NCBI GenBank assembly: GCA_021234535.1
Contig: CM037850.1
Location: 17,407,990 to 17,471,989 of the forward strand
Direction: 5' to 3'
Source of the DNA: Stichopus chloronotus
Lineage: Eukaryota > Echinodermata > Holothuroidea > Aspidochirotida > Stichopodidae
DNA length: 64,000 nucleotides
The notes under the pieces were generated by a model. That model was not told where the DNA came from, did no database searches, and saw nothing but the letters and a program-made list of their open reading frames with translations. Below, piece after piece: positions 43,501-54,700 of this stretch. The position numbers were made by a program, and so were the translations under genes. Positions within the stretch are counted from its first letter, which is position 1. Every line of letters starts with the position of its first letter.

Positions 43501-46500
43501 ATTTTCCAGTGCCACACATTTCCCTCTTTTGCAGACTGTCGGTCCACAGAACTCCACCACAACATGCACATGTACACTGCTCCAATTTCAAAACTCCTCA
43601 TACAGTTTAACTCAGGTCCCTATAAGCTCTTCAAGCATCATAAAATGCTCCCATCATGTTGTCTTTGCAGTTAAACTACTGTAGATGACTGAACATTAAC
43701 ATTTGTCTGTACTCATGAACTCTCCTGACACCCTGTGAGCACAACCCTCTTATGATTAAACCACAGAAGAAATCAAAAAGCCCAGCGGCTCCTCTGAAAT
43801 CGTACAGGCACCCAATCGCATGGTTCTGTAGTGTTCATTGGAACTGGGCAGTGAAGCTAGTGATAAGCAGAATCCACCTTCATGCTCACACTTGGTTTTG
43901 ATCTCAGCTCTTATAACAATATGTGGCACACTCCACTGTTTCATCAACAAGGTCCCATTCAATATTTTGGACAGGACCGAAGGAGATAGAACTTTTTTTC
44001 CATTTTTTTGCTAAATGTTTTACTTACATCTCTCTCTGCTTTCACTTTCAACAAACATCCTGGAACTTGAATGGAAACATCTCCGTAAAATCTGGAAAAC
44101 AGGATTGAAACTGGTATTTATAATGAGATGAGGGCATTGACTGACTATGTGCAGTGCAGTAAAGAATCCAACAGGTTTACATACAATAGGTGTATATAAT
44201 TGTGACATTACAACTTAAAAATCACAACGTCTGCAGCTTTAACACATATAACTACTGTAGTAAGCAACCACTTTCTAAAGAGGTAAACTAAAATCTGTTC
44301 AAGTTTGAGTGAAATTGGACTGCACTGTTCAAAGCTGACTGAAGACGATTCAACTCTTTTGTCAAAAAAAAAAAAAAAAAAATTGAAAACAGTTCAAGAG
44401 CTGACAGACAATTTTTTCACTTGGATCAGATATGCTGTTTGAAACAAGAGCAACAAATCCTGAGGGCTACAGTAAGTTAATGACTTAATCAGACACAACT
44501 TCCAATCCAAAATGCGTATGAAACACTGTCACACTGATGAAGGGGAACTTATCACACTGTCACATTGATGAGAGGAAACTTAGCATACTGTCACACCGAT
44601 GAGAGGAAACTTATCACACTGTCATAATGATGAAGGGGAACTTATTATACTGTCACCTCAATGAGAGGAACCTTATCACACTGTCATAATGATAAAGGGA
44701 AACATATCATACTGTCACAAAGATGAGAGGAAACTTATCACACTGTCACACTGATGAGAGGAAACTTATTGTACTGTCACAAAGATGAGAGGAAACTTAT
44801 CACACTGCCATAATGATGAAGGGATACTTATCATACTGTCACAAAGATGAGAGGAAACATATCACACTGTCACATTGATGAGAGGAAACTTATTGTACTG
44901 TCACATCGATGAGAGGAAACTTATCACACTGTCATAATGATGAAGGAAAACTTATCATACTGTCAAAAAGATGAGAGGAAACGTATGACACTGTCACATT
45001 GATGAGAGGAAACTTATCATTCTGTCACACACTGATGAGAGGAAACTTATCATACTGTCACATTGATGAGAGGAAACTTATCACACTGTCACACTGATGA
45101 GAGGAAACTTATCATACTGTCACATTGACGAAAGGAAACTTATCACACTGTCTAATTGATGAGAGGAAACTTATCACACTGTCATAATGATGAAGGAAAA
45201 CTTATCATACTGTCAAAAAGATGAGAGGAAACGTATGACACTGTCACATTGATGAGAGGAAACTTATCATTCTGTCACACACTGATGAGAGGAAACTTAT
45301 CATACTGTCACATTGATGAGAGGAAACTTATCACACTGTCACACTGATGAGAGGAAACTTATCACACTGTCACATTGATGAAAGGAAACTTATCACACTG
45401 TCACATCGATGAGAGGAAACTTATCACACTGTCATAATGATGAAGGAAAACTTATCATACTGTCAAAAAGATGAGAGGAAACGTATGACACTGTCACATT
45501 GATGAGAGGAAACTTATCATTCTGTCACACACTGATGAGAGGAAACTTATCATACTGTCACATTGATGAGAGTAAACTTATCACACTGTCACACTGATGA
45601 GAGGAAACTTATCACACTGTCACATTGATGAAAGGAAACTTATCACACTGTCTAACTGATGAGAGGAAACTTATCACACTGTCACTGATGACAGTGTGAT
45701 AAGTTTAATCACAGAACTCATCACAAGGCACTGCACTTCTTTGCAAATCTGCATTAAGGCACAATATATGTGCATCTATGTGAAAAGACAATTAAAAGAC
45801 AAGGACTGTTATAAAATTGTATATTCCAACAGAGAGTTTTGTTGTGATATCACTCTTTGACCACAGTTCATTCAAACCTCATTAATATTAATCATTTGGC
45901 TGATCTGTGCTGTGACTGCTCATATAACGTCCAAAAATTTACTGAAGTTATATACAGAAATTTGAATAATTGTGTCTTGCTGTTCACTAAGACCAATATA
46001 GTAATACAGCAAAACTTCAACCCTTGCAGATTATCCCAGACACAGAACGCATCATGGAATCCAGACCACCAGGTTGCACAGTAACACTTGGGAATGGTAG
46101 ACTGCATACAAACATACACAGAAAGATACTGCTGAAAATTGCAAAGTTAACATTTCAAGTCATTCTGGAGGAATTTCTTTGATAAAATCAAAGAAATATT
46201 AACCAATTAATAATTACTATGTTCAGCATTTATCTTTTTATCACGATGATGGACGACAGACAGCCGACTGCGTAAACATTTAATACTGTGCATGGGAGAC
46301 TTTGACCAAAAGTTAGTGCAACAATATACGTAAATTGCTCAATCTCAGAAAGTTAAAACCTCTTTTATTTTTAAATGTCATCATAAAACACAAACTATTT
46401 TGACTGCAATGCACTGCGAACAATTGCTTTACCTTTTTCACATTCCACACCCAGGCAACACTGCAACACATATTTGGAAAGTCATCAAAACTTTCTCACA

Positions 46501-47563
46501 AAACATTATGATAAACTTCACATGCATGATTGGTCGATAAACATTTTAACCAGAATGCACAAATGCATTGCAAATTTGATGATTTCACTACAAGGTTTTG
46601 TTGTTATGAATATGACATATTGCACAAGGCAAGTACATGTGTAACATGCTTAATTTTTTGTAATTTCATGACACCAATTAAGATGAAACATCCACTTGAC
46701 ACACAACGATATCTCACCCTAAGGTGATGACTGATAGGTATACCATGTCAACATGCACAACATGGCACACTACACAGATATATCCAAGAGCTTCCTGTTC
46801 TGAGATGTCATATGTACAGTATATGCATTAATTCTCAAATTGACCTTTGTTACCCAAAATGGCCTCCACCAAATATTATAGGTGTTTGTGGTCAATATGG
46901 TACACCACTGCACCTACATAGCAAATATGAGATCAGTGCAGAGGACACTCTTTTTAAAATATCATGTTTACAATGTTTTTTCATTTGGTCACTGTTGACT
47001 CCAAACGATATTTGACCTCCACTGAAACAACAATGTGCTACACCTACAGTATATGTAGTATTATGCACTAACTATGACATGTGTCCAGGCATTCCTCCTT
47101 GAGATATTCATGTTTAAAGAGTTTTCACAATTTGACCCCTGTTGACACCAAATGACCTTTGACCTCCAAAAAACAGGCCAAAAAGAACCAGAAAGCCAAA
47201 AGGCTTTGTGATTCCTTGCTACATGGTTATATTACAACAAACATGAATTATTCAAATGACAAGTATAAGATCAACTGCAGTTATTTTTCTTGATACACCA
47301 CAAGCCTTTAACCCCAAATGACCTTTATTTTGGTGACCTAAAATGACTGCGACATTTGATGTCCACCAAAAGCAATAGGGATCACCTACCCAGGCCATAC
47401 AACCCACACATCAAGTACAGTATGAGTACGGTATGAAATCAGTCAACATTATCTCTGAGCTCCAAGAAACACACAAGTAATCAATGCTGCTTCTAGTCTT
47501 GCCTGTTGTTAGTTGAATAAAATAACTCAACCTTACCTCATCTGAATTCAGCTTGTCTGCCAT
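37476..47563 (-). CDS. SSBP1: mitochondrial single-stranded DNA-binding protein
   Basis: Five exons join on the minus strand with consistent phases: 44091-44028, 42896-42783, 39624-39528, 38880-38792 and 37513-37476. They give about 133 residues from the first firm exon to TGA. The product is an OB-fold protein with NKVTLLGRVG, HISLATNE, TEWHRIKIF, LRDNVY, GSRLLVQGQL and a VIFLS..TKE end, collinear with vertebrate SSBP1 (148 residues). SSBP1 tetramers coat single-stranded mitochondrial DNA during replication. The N-terminal ILRRCFHSSSR stretch is basic and hydroxylated, as expected of a mitochondrial presequence. The insertion between the LATNE and WHR strands is shorter than in mammals. A start exon at 47563-47537 is only tentative, so the 5' limit is uncertain. 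The gene converges with the phosphatase gene. Confidence 0.93.
38792..38880 (-). CDS. SSBP1: SSBP1 exon: strand L45-type region
   Basis: Minus-strand acceptor CACAACAG and donor GGTGTGT; phase 2 in, phase 1 out. Encodes SRLLVQGQLKYSLWTDEEE and ERRETYIKA. Confidence 0.94.
39528..39624 (-). CDS. SSBP1: SSBP1 exon: core OB-fold strands
   Basis: Minus-strand acceptor TTTTGCAG and donor GGTAAGT; phase 1 in, phase 2 out. Encodes TEWHRIKIFQPNLRDNVYVY, with the conserved Trp-His-Arg of mitochondrial SSBs. Confidence 0.95.
40030..40171 (-). repeat. copy of the 'GTCATGGAAA...GGAACCCTG' dispersed repeat
   Basis: Read on the minus strand, it starts at CAGGGTTC and contains CATGGGGAAGTCATGAAAATT and GGAAAAGTTTTGAAATT, the wording seen in three other places in the window (about 3690-3745, 11400-11475, 54653-55009). 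Confidence 0.5.
42783..42896 (-). CDS. SSBP1: SSBP1 exon: first OB-fold strands
   Basis: Minus-strand acceptor TACTTGCAG and donor AGTAAGT; phase 1-1. Encodes LNKVTLLGRVGNINLRGKES and HISLATNEYYKP. The second Trp of mammalian SSBP1 (NEMW) is Tyr here. Confidence 0.95.
42910..43106. repeat. minisatellite of about 18-21 bp units next to SSBP1 exon
   Basis: About ten units resembling AACAATATTGATGATAAAAGC begin only about 14 bp from the exon's splice acceptor. Frame-dependent shadows (YHQYCCF-like) on the minus strand come from the repeat. Confidence 0.85.
44028..44091 (-). CDS. SSBP1: SSBP1 exon: mitochondrial presequence region
   Basis: Minus-strand acceptor TTTTCCAG and donor TGTAAGT; phase 0 in, phase 1 out. 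Encodes ILRRCFHSSSRMFVESESRE, then joins as R-S-L-N-K-V like mammalian ERSLNRV. An internal ATG (MFVESES) could serve as start, but the basic stretch before it looks like a targeting signal and argues for an upstream start. Confidence 0.85.
44524..45687. repeat. 31-bp minisatellite with 250-bp higher-order period
   Basis: About 37 copies of a unit like ACTGTCACATTGATGAGAGG + AAACTTATCAC. Variant units TGTCAAAAAGATGAGAGG recur at 44961, 45211 and 45461, exactly 250 bp apart, showing that blocks of eight units were amplified together. The array lies in the proposed SSBP1 first intron. Confidence 0.95.
45667..45706. repeat. perfect 18-bp hairpin closing the minisatellite
   Basis: The last unit (45667-45684) is followed by the loop CTGA and an exact 18-nt reverse complement (45689-45706). 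Confidence 0.95.
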
Positions 47564-49180
47564 ATTTACCTCAAAATTCTTCGTAAACCACCAGGATAAT
47601 TTCTTCCTTGTTACAAGTAGCTTTTAACACACTCAAAGTCCTGGTAAGTTGACCCTAAGTTATGATTCCTCCGCAATATTTTTGCTTCCTCCATCTTTTC
47701 CGACATTGTGAAATATGATTGAAAGCACTCCAATTTGATTGTTAAGAAACCTTGTTCTGCTACCAGCTGTTCCTCTGGATATTGATATTATCCAAATAAA
47801 TGACAGAACAGACTGGTTTTTTTATTTTCTTCATTTTTTTCATAAACCCATTAACATTCCATTGCATGCTTTTCTATCTGACCCCATGACCTCCCATACC
47901 AAGACTCTCTCTCTCTGGACAACTTATTAGCCCTCACACTAGAAGTTACTCACTAAGTTACAAATGCAGTACTGTAGGGAGCAATCCCATTGAGTTAACT
48001 GTGTGCGAGAGAATAAACACTTGCTATTGCACAATGTAGATCAATATATATTTGTACGGTAGTTTATAATAACCACAATAATGGTGTTTAGGCTATTATC
48101 ATTGTTTTATAGTGAAAAATATCCCTTCCTCTCTATTGATAAGCATTAAATTTCACAGGGTCATGAACCTGTTCATAACAGACAACCATATCAAGTTTAA
48201 AACAAATCTGACCTACGGATAAGGAACTATGGCAGTTTTAAAATTTTTGATGTTTTACCCCATAACCTCATTAATATGCAAGATTTGGACACCAAAAACA
48301 ATAGGGATCATCTACTCAATATGGGCAACCTACATGCCAAAAATGAAAATACTCAGAGTTACCCTTCTTGAGATAGAGTGTTTACGAGCAACCGTCACAC
48401 ACACATACACACACCCTTACATACCCACACACGACATCAGGACTGCATAGATTCCTCTGCCTACGGCAAGGAATCAAAAAGGGATGCAATCCTTGTAGTC
48501 AATGTGGTACACATACATACAAAGTATCAAATCTTTCAAAGCATCCCCCTTTAGATATCATGTTCTAAAAGCTTTTCACAATCTGATCCCTCTAGACCCA
48601 AATCACCTTTGACCTCCAACAATAACAATAGAGTACTTTTATTCAATGGGTACAATTATACACCAAATGTAAAATCAGCATCAAATCTTGTGTTTACATG
48701 ATTTTCAGGTTTTGACCCCTCTTGACCTTAAATGACATTTGACCTCCACAAAAAACAACAGTTTTCTTCCTCTGAATGTGATAAACCCATACCAAACATT
48801 ACATTGGTCTAAGTTTCTCTTCCTGCGATATCTTGTTTACAAGGTTTGCATAATTTGAGTCCTGTTGGTCTCTAATGACATTAACTGACCTCCAACAAAA
48901 ACAATTAAGTGCACCTCCATACTAAATGAGAGAATTGGCCAAGATTCCCTTCTTGAGATGTTATGCTAAAAAGGTTTTCAGTTTTAACACCCATTGACTC
49001 TAAAGGACCTTTGACCTCCACAAAGCTCAAGAGGGTTTTGCAATCAATGTTGTACACCTGAATAGCAAATATGAAATTTGTCTAGCTTCCCTTCTTGAGA
49101 TAGTGTTAATAAGGTAGATGTCAGGAAGTACATATACACACCCATACATGCACACACACAGTAACACACACGCATGCCCC
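46750..49180 (-). mobile_element. cluster of half-site-rich dispersed elements, reverse orientation (copy B and fragments)
   Basis: One near-complete copy spans about 47187-48480. On the minus strand it starts TTTTTGATTCCTTGCCGTAG (48480) and ends GCAAGGAATCA, an AAAGCC/GGCTTT hairpin and CTGG (about 47188). The segments on either side (46750-47186 and 48482-49180) repeat the internal units and the CA-rich tract, so two further partial copies adjoin it. Confidence 0.7.
47537..47563 (-). CDS. SSBP1: tentative SSBP1 first coding exon
   Basis: On the minus strand, ATG followed by eight codons (MADKLNSDE) ends at a good donor GGTAAGG in phase 0, the phase the next exon needs. However, acidic residues near the start are unlike a mitochondrial presequence, so this may be a different exon or chance. 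Confidence 0.25.
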
Positions 49181-51748
49181 GTTATTACAAACGTTTCAAC
49201 TATCATTGAAACCAAAAGGTATCAGTGGCTGTGACTCTATGTGGGAACTATCACTAAATGTGGAAGATAAGTAGACCTATGCATTTCATTGAAACTTGAT
49301 TGCGTGGTGGAAGAACTTGAGTTTAATTGTTACAGTGTTTGTCTTGCAGTCTACAGGTCCCCAGATCAAATCCTGCTGGAACCACTTGGAAATTTTCTGG
49401 GGAAATCAAAACTACTTATTTAGCAAGTCTGCATACTGTAAAGGGGTGCTGAGGGGGGGGGGGGAGGGGTCTGGACACTTGACATTTAACTCTGGGTTCC
49501 TGTTGTCCCTATTCAGGTCCCACCTGCTTCAGGTTGCTTGGTACAGTTATTCCGCAGCTAAACTGGGCAGGTAATCCACCAGTGTCAGCCTAAACCTTAG
49601 GGAAAGTTACTAAAGACTGGGAGATACACTCTGGTCTGTGGGATGAAGACACCGAATGGTTTTCTCGGGTATTGAATTGGGACTAATTGATTCATGTCCC
49701 CCTGTCTTGTCACTCTCTGAACACTCAGGGATGAAATTTAGCGGTCGTCCGGTCAGTCCGAGACGACCAAAATTTCTGTAGGACGCCAAAGTTACTACCT
49801 CAGGTTGTCCTTTGGACGACCAAATTTTACCCCTGGTCATTTATATTGTGACACAATGCGTACAACTCAACACTGAGAGGCAACCAAAATATTTGACCTG
49901 CATGAACTCCATTACAAAACATCTGTTTTCTTTCACAAAAAACCGCCAAAACAACCCAAAATCCACGGTATGTAAAATGCCAAGCAAACAGCCTCAGTGT
50001 ACAATCATGTTTCAGATAGATGACTCGCAGTCGAAGAATTCGGCCATGTGTGCCACGTGCAAGGAGAGCTGGTCTAAGTAGTACGTAATTCAACCAATCA
50101 CAGTGCACAATTTTCCTGCTGGCCCACAGCGTATTTGAGATTAACAAAATGGATTGTTCCAACATAGGGGTGAAAATATTTTAGAACTGTTTGAATTCCC
50201 CGGGATTATGTTCCCACGCCAGCGCGAAAAAAAAAATTCCTTGGAAAGGAGAGTGGAATGAGTTCACAGTTGAAGCAAATTCAGATAAGCCACTCAGATG
50301 GTGTGTTTTCAATAGATACTTCATGCGTACTGTCAGATTTTGATTCAAAAGGAATGAATTTTCTAAATAGTGATAGTACCGTTCAGGATTAGTAATGTAT
50401 CATATTTTGATTTGAAACAAACATTATATTATACAGAGATTTTCTTCTATATGATATACACTTTACAGCATCAGTGATTGTAGATAATGAAATATTTTTT
50501 ATTATCGAAGTGAAAAGGTGGAATTTCACCAGCCTCCCTTCTGGAAATCCCCCCCCCCCCTTCCCTTTGGAGAAACCATGAGCATTACTTTTAAGTTACA
50601 AGTCAGTAGTATAATTTAGCAGTGGAAAATTTCAACCTGTATAAGAAAGACAAATAAAAACAAGGTCTTGACTGTGCAAAATACACATTTTGCACATTTC
50701 TTGTTTTTATATGTCTGTTGTGGAGGACGACCAAATTTTTGGGAGGACGACCAAATTTTTGCAGCTGGTTGTCCTTTGGACAACCATTTTCAGTTGCTTA
50801 AGGATCATCCCTGACACTTGTCAAAAAGAGTGTGTGAATCTCGCTAGCGTTCATCCACGATCAACATGGTAATTGGTATACTGCAATCCTTGTGCAAGGT
50901 CTTTGATTAGCCCAAAGATAGCTTCCTGACAGTGACACTGAAAATACTGTTCTCTCTGAACAATTGCCTCTAGGACCTAACTAGTAACTAACACAATATC
51001 CTACTAGCTTATTATACAAAGGTTCGCTATTATCAAAAAATACAGATGAAGCCTAATTGTTCTTTCTCTATAGTTTGATGATATTCAGTGTATGATCCGG
51101 ACATGAATTTAACAGCACAGACACAGTACAGTTACACACGTTGCCTCAATGAGGAACTTAGGCTTAACCTATCCTATAACCAATAGTTTAGTTCTTGGTT
51201 ATTATATAGCCTACCACTGAAGAGACCTGGGGAGCACTAGAAATGAAGCATTTAATGCCGGCCATTATCTCCTCTTTCAGTCGGAATTCAGGATACCAAT
51301 ACTTCCAGGCAAGTCTATGTCAAGAAACGTAACGTACGTTTCTCATACAGGTTCAGCTTAGGCTAGCAGAACCGTTAATGTTGTGTAGGGTTGAAGTTGA
51401 TCAACATGACAGCGCGCGCTGCTCATGTGGGGAATCCCCATAATTGGACAGTACCATTTTCAGTTCATTAACGCAGGAATTAATTAGATTCAAAAGAAAC
51501 ATTCCAACATGGAAAAAATAAATTCACATTAAAATAATATGAATAAGCAATTTCGCACTGAAAATATACAGATGTATTTGGTTGCAAACCTTCAAGGAAA
51601 GACCTTCACAGTGCTCTGCCTGTATCACACAATTCACAGTTCACACAGGCTAGATGATCAAGGCTCATAAACAGTACCGCGGTGTTTACATCTCAAGTTC
51701 GATTGTTCCAACTGGTTTTGTTAAACCTAGTGTTGGCTAACCAGTGAA
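47564..51748. other. region between SSBP1 and AMN1
   Basis: No coding exon was recognised. It contains the repeat cluster to 49180, a terminal-repeat transposon remnant (49726-50813) and, towards AMN1, DNA richer in CG dinucleotides (for example around 51410-51425) that could be a promoter region for the two diverging genes. Confidence 0.5.
49726..50813. mobile_element. 1.09-kb DNA transposon remnant with terminal inverted repeats
   Basis: Left end CAGGGATGA and right end TCATCCCTG are perfect inverted 9-mers. They are flanked on both sides by ACACT (49721-49725 and 50814-50818), a 5-bp target-site duplication. Subterminal motifs GGTTGTCCTTTGGACGACC and GGACGACCAAATTTT occur near both ends. 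The CAGGG start resembles hAT-like elements. No intact transposase is visible; a short frame with CATCKESW near 50040 is not enough to call one. Confidence 0.75.
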
Positions 51749-51798
51749 ATGAAAATGGACCCAACTACTACTAGATCGCTTCCGTCACTGTTGTCATT
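51749..51798 (+). CDS. AMN1: AMN1 exon 1
   Basis: Encodes MKMDPTTTRSLPSLLSL up to donor TGTAAGT, phase 2. The phase and Leu-rich content match the short first exon of AMN1 (SQLLDL in human). Confidence 0.8.
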
Positions 51799-54700
51799 GT
51801 AAGTACGCTAGAATTGCTATTACAAATATCGCGCTTCTTGCAAACCTTTCCGTGTTACTACGACTAGTTAGGTCTACAACTTACAGTTAACTGACCAACA
51901 GTAAAGTTAGGCCTACAGTAGCCCTACTCACAAATACACCCTCCCCCAATAATATACAATGTCTACAATGTCAATAACTTTCAGAATACGATTGTGTACT
52001 TAACGCTAGGACGACTCGTGGCCCTAACGCAAGTATTCACCTGTAGGCCATCAGAATGTAAATCTGATGGCAGACGGGGAAGGGAGTCAAACAAGCCTCA
52101 AGTTATCCCCCAACATCATCATCAGTCTCTGTTGGGAAAAAAAGCTTTGAAGGCATTTCCTGAAGTACAATGGACTATTTTAGCTGGGAGGCTATTCCGG
52201 GGATTAACAATACGAAATGAAATTGAAAAGAAATGTCTCCTAACATCTAATGTAGATGACATTGACCCTTAAAAAGTTTAGAAGCAACAGTGTCCTTCAA
52301 AGTGAACAAGACCCTATGGTCAACATCTTCAAGATCATGAACTAGACAGAAGACCTCAATAAGGTCTGCTTTGAGACACCTCAAGTGTAATGACATTAGG
52401 CCTAGTAGGTCCAATCTACTACAATAAGGTAACTCATTAAAACCAGGAATCATATGAGTGAAACACCTCTGAACGTTCTCAGTAAGTAGCATGTCCTGTT
52501 TCAAACAGTGATTCCAAGCTGGGCTAAAGTATTCCAGAATTGAATGCATCAAGGACTTATAAGTTATATAAGGGCAGCAAAACCTCCTTGTCTTTATATG
52601 GAAATGACCTTTTAATAATTTCAATCACTCTGTTGGCCTCACATACAATTTCCACAATATGTCTACCAGGTTTAAGAGACTTATGAATCACCATCCCCAG
52701 ATGTTTTTCATTGTCAGTAGTCTGCAAAATGACATCATTCATCTTATGAATAACAGACTTTACACTTACTGACATTAAAAAACATGTGCCAGTCCCTAGA
52801 CCATTGATTTAAGATGTGAAGACATTTTGAAGAACAAAGGCATTCTTTTCATCAGAGACATAGTTAAAAATTTTGGTATCATCAGCAAACTTGATAATAT
52901 TGCTACAAATGTTTTCATCAATTTCATTAATAAAAATTGAAAAAAAAAACTGGACCCAAAACGGAATCTTGTGGGTACTCCACTGCAAAGAGCTGTCTAG
53001 TCAGATGTCACACCACCAAGGAGCACACATTGTTCTCTGTCATGCAGCCAAGCCTCAATCCAGTTACAAATAAAACCTCCTATACCATGAGCTTTAAGCT
53101 TGGAGACAAGTCAACAGTGGGGAACTTTGTCAAAGGCTTCCTGAAAATCCAAATAAAGGATGTCAACTGGACATCTTTGATCCACGTAAGAAGTAACTTT
53201 GTCCAAAAAGATAAGTAGATTAGACAAGCAAGACCCCCCTGGTAAAGCCATGCTGTGAGGTATTAATTAATCTGAACCTTGAAAGATGATCCACGATCTG
53301 ATCTCTGATAATAGACTACTCTATCACTTTACAAGCATGGGATGTCAAACTAACTGGCCTGTAGTTGCCAGGAGCACTCTTATCAGCCTTCTTATAAATG
53401 GTTGCCACATTTAGAAGGGAACTATACCACTATTTAAACTTTTATTAAATAAGACAGCTATGACCAGACTAATTTGATCAGAGACCTCCTATAACACATT
53501 GGTACTAGTAGAATCAGCTCCTGTGGATTCACCACAGTTTTAGACCATTCAACTTTTTCTTCACTGTCTCTTCACAGAAAACAATGTCATGTAACTCTTT
53601 GCCTCTGCCTTTTAGGAACATGGTGCAAGGTACAGGCAAGGACCATTTAGATTCAACAGTAAACACCAAAGAGAAGAAATTGTTAAGGATATTTGCTGCA
53701 ATACTATTGTCAGTCACTGTATCGCCACGTTCATCTTTCAAGGGTCCACCCTTGATTTTAACATTCATCTTAAAAGGAGCATAAGCAAAAAAGGACTTGG
53801 TATCAGTCTTAATATTATGAGCCATTTTAATCTTGAAGTTTCTATTTGCCTTTCTAATGTCACAGGTAGCAATATCGACATTCCTCTTATAAAGAATATA
53901 ATCTGAATATGACCGAGACTCTCTATTCTTCTTTCAAGATTTATATTTCCTATCAATTGTCTTCTGAGCACACTTTGTCATCCACTTAGGCTTGTGAATT
54001 AACCTCCTTCTCCTTCTCTTCATCTTTCATACGATGCCTGAAATTATTCTAAAACAAAGACCACATCTCCATAGCAGACTTCGTAAGCAAAAAGTGAAAC
54101 CTGATCAATTTTCCTCAAGTAGGTCCAAATAGCCTTGTAATTACCATTCTTGTAATCAGGAATAGACATGTATCTTAGTTTCATGCACATTGACATTAGT
54201 TGCCAAGTTAAAGGAAATACCAAAGTGGTCACTAGAAGGCATAACAGCACCATCTTCCACATTATCAATCAACCACATCGGGTTCTGTAATAAGTACTAG
54301 ATCAGGTATATTACCATCAACATGTGTTGCAACATTTACATGCTGAGTAAGATAACTCACCTACAACTAACATTACAACTAGTTATAGCTTATAGTACAG
54401 TACCAGTACATGCAGTCTCTAAAGACTTAAGTAAAGCCATTTAGGTTGGGCTATGTTCATAAAGTTAACCATAGATCCATCGGCACACCCTGAATCCACC
54501 TTTTCAAAGACTCAAAGTTCAAAGACTGTCAAGTATCTTGTCTTGCATAAAAGCTGACTCCTAACATCTTAGCTAGAAGAAGATAGCCCATGAAGATCTT
54601 ATCCTTATAGTGCTTAAGTTTGTATTGTTTCATATAGTTTTCAGGAATGGGGTTTCTGCCTGTGATCATGGAAAACCTGGAAAAGTCATGGAAATTTGGA

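Noticed and set aside
44524..45687. Possible CRISPR-like array
   Set aside because: Units are contiguous with no unique spacers, and the host is eukaryotic; it is a minisatellite.
49827..50165. Minus-strand 112-residue frame inside the terminal-repeat element
   Set aside because: No transposase motif can be seen; a lone CATC on the opposite strand is too little for a BED-type zinc finger.
51395..51480. Alternative SSBP1 first exon near the AMN1 promoter (minus-strand ATG before GCAGCGCGCGC)
   Set aside because: The frame reaches a stop without a suitable donor.
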